Shown: piece after piece, positions 56,038 through 64,000 of the stretch
Layout of the letters: every line of letters begins with the position of its first letter
Numbering within the stretch: position 1 is the first letter of the stretch
Notes under the pieces: generated by a model
Seen by the model: the letters and a program-made list of their open reading frames with translations, nothing else
Told to the model about the DNA's origin: nothing
Databases searched by the model: none
Position numbers and translations under genes: made by a program
Source of the DNA: Margaritifera margaritifera
Taxonomy: Eukaryota; Mollusca; Bivalvia; Unionida; Margaritiferidae
DNA: 64,000 bases
NCBI GenBank assembly: GCA_029931535.1
Contig: JAQPZY010001200.1
Span: 193,501 to 257,500, forward strand
Direction of reading: 5' to 3'

Positions 56038-56307
56038 TGTTGTGTGAGTATGTAGGAACAAACACTAGCTATTCTCTGCACTACTTTTATTATATACAGA
56101 CAAAGCTATTAACTAAATGAAGGCCCAACACCAAGTGAACATAAAGGTGGGAGAGTATAAAATAAATGATGTACATCACAAGCATTCTGTTACTAATTGG
56201 ACTCTAATTAGACTGACCCTAGGTCTTACTAGCTTTAAAGCTGTCAACCATTATCTGTGTCTCGAACTCCAATTACACATGGCTGTGCCTCATTAACTGA
56301 TACTACA
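56038..56307 (-). repeat. LTR of the gypsy element (3' LTR in element sense)
   Basis: Read on the minus strand it starts TGTAGTATCAGTTAATGAGG and ends CACACAACA, about 270 bp, with TG...CA ends. The purine tract CAGAGGGGGAGA lies immediately upstream in that sense. The palindrome AGCTTTAAAGCT at 56231-56242 is the site shared with the inversion breakpoint at 59694. Confidence 0.8.
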
Positions 56308-56726
56308 TCTCCCCCTCTGAGAAAAATAAATCTGTGACCTGAAGAAATCTGAATGTACTATATGTATATAGTTGTCAGTGCTCTTCTTGATATGAACAAT
56401 TCTATCAGTCCTAAACAAATCAAATAAAACATTTTAGCTTATAGGAATCCCTATATCCTTTGGAATACACTTTACAAGTGTAGCCTTTTTGGTGGAATAA
56501 CAAGTCGATTTGATCTTGTCCTTTAACTATGATTAGAACTTGTCTTTGGTGTTTCTGAAGAATTATTTCCATTTTCCACAGATTGTTTTTCATGTCTACT
56601 TATTGTAGGGTCATCATTGCTCTCAGTGTAGTTGTTCAAACCATCCTTGGCTTCATCATTTAACTGTTGCAAGGTTTTATTTTCCTGCACTCTTGTAGAC
56701 CTACTTGAAGGTAGCTGAATTAAATG

Positions 56727-57835
56727 TCATCTGTTTCTGCGCAGATCACCCTCAGGGGTATGCACAAAGTATGATCGTGGAGACGAAGCCTTTGACAGAA
56801 CCACACCTGTCTTTTGCATATCACCTAGGTCTAATTTGGGGATTTCACGTGCGCTGAAACGACTATCAAAATGTCTCTTCTGATTTTCCTTTGCATGATT
56901 CTCAAAATTTCGAACCTTTTCTAAATATGGCCAACCTGGAGTTGGGTTTGAGCTTGGGCTCGGTACTGTAGTCCTTAGATTACGACCCATTAAGAGTTCA
57001 GCTGGGCTGTAACCAGTATGTAGCGGTGTTGCATGATAGTGTAACAGAGCCAGATAGGGATCTTCTGATTTTTGTAACATCATTTTTATTGTTTGTACAC
57101 ATCTCTCCGCCTCACCGTTGCTCTGGGGGTATCTTGGGCTACTAGTTTTATGCTCAAACACATAGGTTTTCACAAAGATTGCAAATGCAGCAGAAGTAAA
57201 TTGAGGCCCATTATCTGATATAAGAATCTCAGGAATCCCATGTCTAGCAAACATAGACTTGAGGTGATTGATTACAGCTCCAGAGCTTGTAGCAGACAGC
57301 TTTTGTAGCTCAATAAACCTTGAAAAATAATCTACAACAAGCAAATATTGCTGACCTTTTAACTCAAACAAATCAGTACCAAGTTTTTGCCATGGCCTAT
57401 CCGGAATTTTGGAAGGAATTAATGGCTCTGCACGATAAAGACTATGCATTGTGCAAGTTTCACAACCTTTGACTTTAGCTTCAAGCTGTTTTGACAGTCC
57501 CATCCACCAAACTGTTGACTTGGCCAACTCTCGGCACTTTGAAATTCCTTGGTGACCTACATGTAGTCGATCAAGTATTTCAGACTGCATCATTGATGGA
57601 ATAACCAACCGACAATCCTTCATCAACAGTCCATCTTGAACTGTAAAATCACCACATAATGGCCAGTATGGTTGCAGATTCTTTTTCAGCTGAAACTTGT
57701 GAGGCCAACCTTCATTTACATAAACCATAATTTTGCTGCAAATAGCATCTCTAATTTGAGCTTGCCTAATCTCATGTAACCTTTTATTTGAGGCAGGTAG
57801 ATCGGACAGAACCTGGTCAACAAATGCCCTAGTTT
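56727..57835 (-). pseudogene. Gypsy integrase (pol C-terminal part)
   Basis: Minus frame. The linker FVDQVLSDLPASNKRLHEIR sits upstream of the ATG at 57728. The HHCC zinc domain follows (HVGHQGISKC...CETCTMH). The DDE core shows TDLF, then SDNGPQFT and GEAERCVQT, so D, D and E are all present. A NxRxxxPSP region and a degenerate C-terminus (GDMQKTGVVLSKASSPRSYF) follow. A TAA at about 57836 separates it from RNase H, so the polyprotein is broken. The role in the family is insertion of the cDNA copy into chromosomes. Confidence 0.85.
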
Positions 57836-57836
57836 A

Positions 57837-58103
57837 ATTTTCCAATTCCGTGTCACCTTGTACACAATGAGAGATTGGAGCATGTGAAAGTGCATCAGCA
57901 CTTACAAGACTTTTCCCAGGAACATGGGATATTGTAAAGTGATACCGCATTAACCTCATTCTAAATCTTTGGATTCTGGGGGATAAATCCTCCAGATTTC
58001 TTGAACTCAACAAAGGAACGAGGGGTTTGTGGTCAGTTTCTATGTGAAACCTAAGACCTAGCAAATACATACAAAATTTTTCACATGCCCAAGTGACACA
58101 CAA
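57837..58103 (-). pseudogene. Gypsy RNase H, C-terminal part
   Basis: It reads LCVTWACEKFCMYLLGLRFH, then TDHKPLVPLL, RIQRFRMRLMRYHFTISHVP and SADALSHAP, the second half of the RNase H domain of gypsy pol. The first half is at 59521-59697 on the other strand. The inversion joint lies upstream of 58103, within roughly 58103-58165. The preceding codons (HSDTM) do not belong to the domain. Confidence 0.85.
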
Positions 58104-58234
58104 CATGGTGTCAGAATGGGGTTTGCCTAAGACACCGTGGATTATCAGCATTAGTTGGATATAATCAAACTGAGAATCATTTTCACAAAAGAAACGTTCC
58201 AGTTCAGATTTAATTTACCAAAAAGTTTCTGGCA

Positions 58235-58600
58235 ATGGCGACATTCCAAGTTCCGAGTCCAGAGAAATTTCAATTTTATAACCCAGAGTCTTGGTCAAAG
58301 TGGATTCAGAGATTTGAGCGGTTTAGACTGGCTTCTGGATTAAATGACAAGGAAGAAGAAACGCAAGTAAACACTCTGATCTATACTATGGGGCCTCAGG
58401 CGGATGACATATTTTCTTCATTTGGCTTAAGTGATGACGACAAAAAGAAATATGAAATTGTCAGAGAGAAATTCGAAGGGTATTTCATCACGAAAAGAAA
58501 TGTTATTTTCGAAAGAGTTAAATTTAACCAGCGACGACAAGAGGAAGGTGAATCCGTTCATACATTTGTTACGTCATTACACTGTCATTGTACCCTTAAG
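58235..58600 (+). pseudogene. Gypsy gag-like protein, truncated
   Basis: It starts MATFQVPSPEKFQFYNPESW and continues KWIQRFERFRLASGL, NTLIYTMGPQADDIFSSFGL, EKFEGYFITKRNVIFERVKF and QEEGESVHTFV. This is the characteristic N-terminal gag of the gypsy elements seen in many invertebrates. It breaks off after about 115 residues and is joined directly to the reverse transcriptase region, losing the zinc knuckle and protease. It lies in inverted orientation relative to the integrase half. Confidence 0.8.
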
Positions 58601-58611
58601 TATTCAGTGGA

Positions 58612-59397
58612 TTGGGGAAAACTGAATGGGAGTACAAGATAAGACTCGAACCTGTTGCAGTTCCGTTTGCACTCAGTGTATCTAGGAAGGTGCCTATTCC
58701 GTTAATGGATAAAGTAAAATCAGAATTACAAAGAATGGAGAAGTTAGCCGTCATTTCTCGTGTGGATCACCCAACGGAGTGGTGCGCAGGTATGGTCGTG
58801 ATGCCAAAAGGTAATGGCAATGTTCATATTTGCGTATATCATACCAAACTAAACGAATCGGTAATGCGCGAAAATCACCTAATACCAACTGTAGATCAAA
58901 CTTTGGCTCAGTTAGCTGGTGCGAAAGTTTTCAGCAAGCTAGATGCCAACTCCGGGTTTTGGCAAATTATGCTTTCACCTGAGTCTCGTGATTTAACCAC
59001 TTTCATTACGCCCTTTGGTCGTTTTCGCTTTAACAGACTACCATTTGGAATTTCGTCCGCTCCTGAATTTTTCCAGAAACATATGTCCCAAACTCTTGAG
59101 GGAATTTCGGGGGTAGTATGTCAAATGGATGATGTTCTAGTATTTGGGCGCGATCATTCAGAGCATGATGAACGGTTGAAAATTGTTTTGGGTGTAATTG
59201 AAAAGGCAGGAATTATGCTCAATGAAAAATGCGAGTTTTCCGGAGCCTCTGTGAAGTTCGTAGGGCACATTCTGGATTCCACAGGAATTATGGCCGATCC
59301 AGAAAAAACGCGTGCGGTCATTGAAATGGAGCCACCCAAAAATGTCTTAGAAGTCAGACGATTTCTGGGCATGGTTAACCAACTAAGCAAATTCTGA
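58612..59397 (+). pseudogene. Gypsy reverse transcriptase domain
   Basis: Reads EWEYKIRLEPVAVPFALS, VPIPLMDKVKSELQRMEKL, WCAGMVVMPK, TKLNESV, FSKLDANSGFWQI (catalytic D), FGRFRFNRLPFGISSAPEFF, VVCQMDDVLVFG (xMDD box intact), FVGHILDSTGI and VRRFLGMVNQLSKF. The conserved Asp in VCVD-TKLN is Tyr here. A TGA at 59395 ends the frame where the family continues (KFSxNLAEKTKPL). Confidence 0.9.
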
Positions 59398-59697
59398 TCA
59401 AACATAGCAGAAAAAACAAAACCACTGCGAGATTTACTCAGTAAATACATAGAGTAGGTCTGGGGTCCTTCTCATGAGAAAGCTTTTCATGATGTAAAGT
59501 CAGAGCTTGGCTCTACACCAGTGTTAACCCTATACAATCACAACTACCAGACAGTCTTGTCAACTGATGCATCCTCATTTGGCCTAGGGGCTGTATTGTT
59601 ACAAAAACAGCTAAATGAAACATTGAGGCCAGTTACGTATGCTTCAAGGTCATTGTCAGTCACAGAGCAAAGATATGCCCAAATTGAGAAAGAAGCT
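59398..59697 (+). pseudogene. Gypsy connection region and RNase H, N-terminal part
   Basis: After the TGA the same frame reads SNIAEKTKPLRDLLSKYIE, a TAG, VWGPSHEKAFHDVKSEL, then LSTDASSFGLGAVLLQKQ (first catalytic D) and ASRSLSVTEQRYAQIEKEAL. It stops at the GAAGCTTTA codons, where it fuses to LTR sequence through AGCTTTAAAGCT. Confidence 0.85.
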
Positions 59698-59770
59698 TTA
59701 AAGCTGTCAACCTTTATCTGTGTCTCAAACTCCAATTACACATGGCTGTGCCTCATTAACTGATACTACA
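59694..59770 (-). repeat. LTR end fragment (5' LTR start in element sense)
   Basis: 77 bases matching 56231-56307 with two differences, in direct orientation on the chromosome. It is the outer start of the 5' LTR; the remaining roughly 190 bp of that LTR are missing at the inversion joint. Confidence 0.85.
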
Positions 59771-60110
59771 ATGACAGCCTTAATTTGCCAGAGATTAAGA
59801 CCAAAAAAAACAACTTGGTTCTATCTTCTATGAAGGCGGGCGAGTGGGGGTGGAGGAGGTGGCGATATTTTGCCAAATACCGCACATTTGATACTGTATC
59901 ATCTAAACGTTCCATTTGCAATCAATTCCTTGATCAATTTTACGTTGATATTGATATATTGTTCTACATGACATCACAGATTTTGCCAAAGATTACGACC
60001 AAAATACCAGCCATCTTCTATGAGGGGGTGAGAGTGACAATATTTTGGCAAATATTGGACATTTCTGACTATGTCACCTAAAAAATACAGTTGGCAATGG
60101 ATTTCATGAA
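59771..60110. repeat. Roughly 175-bp tandem repeat, right part
   Basis: It resumes the array at 55550-56037 after the gypsy insertion: ATGACAGCCTTAATTTGCCA, CAAATACCGCACATTTGATA, TCCATTTGCAATCAATTCCT, TGATATTGATATATTGTTCT, ATCTTCTATGAGGGGGTGAG. Confidence 0.8.
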
Positions 60111-62209
60111 CAAAGTGACATAGCAAATGCCCAGGCAACCCCCACAACTGCTGGTGAAGGGGGTGGGGCTCAGGCCCTGTGGGAGACCAAAAATTCCCAT
60201 CAAGCACCTTTTTTATTGGGATGGTGACCCATAATTTTTTCTTGGGAGGGGGGTGGGGGCACAATTTTCTTGCTATGCCACTGCTTGAATAATTTAAAAT
60301 GTATACTGATATATCATTGTACTTACATTATATTCTTTGTGTGTCATTAGGCAAGGCACATTACTTGCCTCAACATGGTATAAACTTTCAGGTGCTGCTG
60401 TGTTGTAAGTTTCCCAAAAAAGAACCAAACATGGCAGATCTTAAAAATCCTCTTCATAGTATAGATAGATTTATAGAAGCATACTGTTCAATCAGCATTA
60501 ATGCAATCTACATGCATCTTGTGATTTTATAAGGGGAAAAAGAAATAGAATGATTAGTCAGATTTGACATTCGTGTTAATTTTGAACAGGCGATAAAGAC
60601 AATCCAGCATACAGTAGTTGCATGTCTTTGTAAATGCTGTGAAATGTGTTCTGGTTTCATTGACATGCTTCTATTATTAAGATCCTTTCAACAATCACTC
60701 CAGTGATATCACCATAACCGAAAGACAATAATATTATTTTTTAATGTTAAGTGCAGTACAGCAGTTTTGAATGTTCTTATCACTGATTTGATTTGCTTCC
60801 ATAGTGAATACTATTTTCAATATTTGGTTAATAAAAATCCAAACTTTAGAACACAAACTTAATTTTGTTTCAGAATCTGTGTAATGTTGAGAGATGCATT
60901 AATAAGGAAAAAGTTGTAGACAAGTTTAGAAAAATTTTTAAAATTTATTTTGTACTTTCCATCTTTACCAAAGTAGCACATGGAATGGAACCCTATGTAG
61001 ATTTCTTACACTGTCACACTCATTCATCCAAATACATGTCCTAACTGTAATTTCTCAATTTAACAAATTGTGTCTTTACATTTAAATATAAACACAAATA
61101 ACACACACTGACATGTAGATTCAAGCAATGGCTGAACCTTGTATGAATAAATATGGACAGCAGTAATTCTGACTTTGATTTAAATGTAAATACATCAAAT
61201 ATAACCCGTACTAGCATATGTGACTTTCTCATAGTTTCTCATTGTCATCTGCCAGTGTCATGTCCTGATAACTGAATATGGTTATATGCAACATGTCATG
61301 CAATTTGGAATTCATAGGTACACATGTGAAAGAAAACAAAACTTCACATGGCAGCCTCTCTTACCATTGTTAAACACATATAAAATATCTCAAATGACAT
61401 AAATAAAAAGAAATATAAATATTTGCAACATTCATATCTCATTCACAAGAGTTGAATGTGTAGTATAAATTATACTCTGCTACAAAGGACATCATTTTAG
61501 TTGCTGAAACTGAAACATACATTCTACATACACTTTGTACAGTATTAGTAGTGCTGAAACATAAGTCAACCTTTCATGATGCATGCAATTTTCATGATAA
61601 TTTTTTCATACACATAAAAAAAAATAAGACTCAAAATTGGTTGACCAATGAAGTACTTGTAAAGAAGTAGATATATGAGATATATGCTCTCCTTTTGAAG
61701 CACTTAAGGTTCTGACATTCTACCTAAGAGGTGCTATAGAAAGGAAAACAAAAGAGGGGGTTGGGGTGATAAGAATTAACTTTTTCAAGGGTCCAACACC
61801 AACAGATTTCAGTTGAACTTGATGACACCAAACACTTATTACAGTCTTGAACATCCATCATCATTCATATAAAATTATATCCTAGTATCTTCTAACATGC
61901 ACACACATATTTGGAGAAACAGACCCTAAAACAAAGTTACCTGAAAGAAATTAAAAGTAGTTTTTATTGACAGCAGAAAACTAAATATTGTAATGATATG
62001 GTATTTTATAAAATATTTCAAAAGACAGACTGCATGGATGCTAAATACCTTCATACTAAGAAATGTTTGCTGATTGCTCTGCTTACTGAAAAAAATACTT
62101 TAATCATATGTACATTTATTTGTACATAGCAAATTTTTCATAAACTAGTTGTTTTTTTTGTCAGAGTCACATTATTATAGCTTTCTCTTTTTTTCTATCT
62201 TGTTTGCAG
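60111..62209. other. Non-coding stretch; G-rich patch and SINE-tail fragment
   Basis: 60243-60259 is G-rich (GGGAGGGGGGTGGGGG). 60340-60375 (ATTAGGCAAGGCACATTACT) resembles the SINE tail word CTTGGGCAAGGCACTTTA. The rest is AT-rich and may be the upstream intron of the helicase gene, whose acceptor lies at its right end. No other exon was identified. Confidence 0.4.
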
Positions 62210-64000
62210 ATGGCTTACAACGAGCTGTCATGAAATATAACAAGACAATTCTTGCTTCACAGACACCAATTACTGGACTGGAGCCCAGACAAATAGATGC
62301 TTTGTACAAGCTGAGAGAGTCCAAAGACTTCGTTGTTGTATTACCCACAGGATATGGAAAAACTTTGATTTTTGAACTGATTCCTTTCTATCTTAAGTGC
62401 AAAGTTGTAGTGTTGGAACTTCTCAATGCCATTCTTAATCAGATTTGTTCCACACTTGGTGGGCATGTGATACGTGCTATTGAACAATTTCAAGATCGCA
62501 GTACCTTATGCACTGGTGAATTTTCATATATTGTTGGTCACCCAGAACACATACTGGATAAAAATGTTCTTGAATGTCTACTAGAGGCTGAATGGACGAA
62601 GCAACAAGTATGCTCGGTTATTGATGAGGCCCACTGCATTCTGCAGTGACAGGATGAATTTTTACCTGCATACCAGGAGATTAAAAATCTGTGGACTTTT
62701 TTCCCTGTTTGTACAATCTGTGCAATGACAGCAACTATTAATAAAGGCAGCATCAAATCCATCAAAAAAGAGTTGAAACTTTCCAGATGCAACATAATTA
62801 ACTGTACACCTCTTTTGAGAAAAAACATCAGTTTGCTGGTAAAAAGACGACCTCCCTATACATGTGACACTACACCAACTTCACCTTATGACTATGTTTT
62901 CAAATCACTGTTTGAGGACCTAATTAGAACAAAGGAGAATGGGTCATACTTTCCTGTCACAATAGTCTATATCGGACTCATATGGTGTAGTAAAGCTGTT
63001 GAACAAGCTAAGCTACTTCTGGGTGATCAGTTGTACAATGGAGAAAAAAAAGGAAGAAAATTGCATTGTTGTCCAGTACCACTCTCCACAAGAAGACAAA
63101 GTAAATGAATATATCGGTATTCTACGCTGTCTTTCAAGTGAAGACAATCACATTAAAATCATTTTTGCAACAATCGCACTTGGAATGGGGGCAGACCTTA
63201 GAAAGGTGCATAGAGTAATTCATGCCTGATCCCCATCTTCAGTAGAAGGTATAGTCATCCACACCATAAAATAGGCCTTTGTTATGGGCATGTTAAACCC
63301 AAAAATCTATACAGTTTGATACTTGCAACTTTCTAGTGCCTTTGTTATAATAGTTGCAGTCTATTGGTCCACTAAGAAAAGGTCTGTGCACAAAACAGTG
63401 ATAGCGAACTTACTTGTTTCTAGTGTTCTCAATTATTTTACCAATTCAATTAGTCTTTTTGAGTTACAGTCTTGGAAAGAAGGCAATGTTTAATTCAGAC
63501 ACGTATAAATATTTCTCTTCTTTTGTAAATGTGCTGAAAATTGACATTTTTTTGTTAAAAAGTTTTATTATGGAAAATGAAAAATCCACAGCAAAGCAGA
63601 TAAACCCATTTTTCTATTGACTTGCAACTATATTATTTGCCTTTCAAGCATGAATCCAATACTAGGTTTTCATGTGTGCTTGACGTCACATTTATATATA
63701 TGCTAGTCAAGTCTGCTTTTAATCCATGGGTCATCACATAAGAAGCTATACATTGTATAGAATGTTCTATTTAGTATTTTCCAAGTTCTGAGCCATGGAC
63801 TCTTTGTAGAATAAAGAAATATATTTTCACTTCAGAGTATGTTCAAGAGGTTGGTCACACAGGAAGGGATGGCCTTAAAGCTGAAGCTATTATTTGTACA
63901 ACAGCAATGATCTGTCTTAAAAATTCTTGAGAAGGACATTAAAGGATATCTAACACTGGAAAGTGGCTGCAGATGCCAATTTTTGAATGATTATTTTGAC
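62210..64000 (+). pseudogene. RecQ-type DNA helicase, two exons, disrupted; runs off the window
   Basis: A pyrimidine-rich tract ending TTGTTTGCAG precedes 62210. A plausible first Met is at 62230 (VMKYNK), unless an earlier exon supplies one. Helicase motifs follow in order: motif 0 LEPRQIDALYKL; motif I LPTGYGKTLIF; motif II VIDEAHCI; motif III ICAMTATI; motif V IIFATIALGMGADLRKVHRVIH. Exon 1 ends PSSVE at 63248 before GTATAG. An intron of about 590 bp ends TTTTCACTTCAG at 63835. Exon 2 restores the codon and reads EYVQEVGHTGRDGLKAEAII (motif VI, with the first Arg of GRAGRDG as His), then a Cys-rich CRCQFLNDYF region resembling the RecQ zinc domain. Lesions: TGA at 62647 where the family has Trp, TGA at 63227 where it has Gly, and frameshifts at A-runs (about 63044-63051 and about 63917-63923). 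RecQ enzymes unwind DNA in recombination and repair. It is either a pseudogene or a gene with two true stops plus homopolymer errors. Confidence 0.85.

Larger units (their letters stand above)
56038..59770 (-). mobile_element. Ty3/gypsy LTR retrotransposon with an internal inversion
   Basis: The outer ends are a complete LTR at the left (56038-56307) and a 77-bp matching LTR end at the right (59694-59770), with ATGAC duplicated outside both (56033-56037, 59771-59775). On the minus strand the left half carries the RNase H C-terminal part, integrase, and a purine tract AGAGGGGGAGA directly before the LTR, so minus is the original orientation. The right half (about 58155-59697) reads on the plus strand and carries gag, reverse transcriptase and the N-terminal part of RNase H, so it is inverted. 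The stretch from the gag C-terminus through protease is missing. Several stops are present. It cannot be functional. Confidence 0.85.

Noticed and set aside
56038..59770. Two nested gypsy copies in opposite orientation rather than one inverted element
   Set aside because: Only one pair of outer ends with one target duplication is visible, the two RNase H halves are complementary rather than overlapping, and no inner LTR exists. Two copies would be expected to overlap in content.
62210..63248. Selenocysteine or stop-codon readthrough at the two TGA codons of the helicase
   Set aside because: The replaced residues are Trp and Gly, not Cys, and two frameshifts are also present; decay or sequence error is simpler.

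Overview
The window looks like AT-rich, repeat-dominated nuclear DNA from an invertebrate, most likely a marine bivalve mollusc. This is inferred from style, not from a match. There are no dense operons or ribosome-binding sites. The recognisable coding pieces are single exons with GT...AG borders, a mix of non-LTR and LTR retrotransposons, tRNA-derived SINEs, several MITE families, and long minisatellite arrays with 23 to 180 bp periods. I read nearly the whole window as repeats and decayed mobile elements. Only two stretches look like host-type protein genes.

Gene-like content. (1) 7851-8184 on the minus strand is a well-delimited exon with a 3' splice site, a start codon, a signal peptide and a phase-1 donor. 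It encodes what looks like the N-terminus of a plasma-membrane Na+/H+ exchanger (SLC9A/NHE type); the other exons are not visible. (2) 62210 to the window end on the plus strand is a RecQ-type DNA helicase with one intron. It has two in-frame TGA codons and two frameshifts at A-runs, so it is a pseudogene or partly affected by assembly errors.

Mobile elements. 14374-15645 (minus) is a 5'-truncated LINE inside a 68-bp satellite, with a 9-bp target duplication. 21085-23455 is a dead RTE-type LINE. 48690-49896 is a dead CR1/Rex1-like LINE ending in (ATT)n. 56038-59770 is a Ty3/gypsy element whose gag-RT half is inverted relative to its integrase half; the whole is bounded by TG...CA-type ends and a 5-bp target duplication (ATGAC) inside a roughly 175-bp tandem array. 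52552-54054 is a pogo/Tigger-like DNA transposon keeping only the N-terminal helix-turn-helix of its transposase and carrying a nested foldback element; a relative sits at 45843-46836. At least three MITE families are present: a dual-hairpin family with six copies, a TACAGTGGTCCCTC-type family, and a 93-bp hairpin element with a paralogous empty site.

Tandem arrays. Several arrays carry the terminal sequence of a MITE found in the same window (1481-2168, 10910-11310, 27000-28072), suggesting that transposon ends seed minisatellites here. Another repeat class (18130-19115, 25475-26420, 31013-32035, 32251-32776, 40140-40800) carries many copies of TGACCTTGACCTTTGACC-like words, which are nuclear-receptor half-site patterns. 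A third class consists of composite elements starting AACAAGA, with tandem internal modules and a hairpin-like end around AGCTCAC...GTGAGCT.

The remaining stretches show no gene I can support. Boundaries of old repeats are approximate because they were read by eye.
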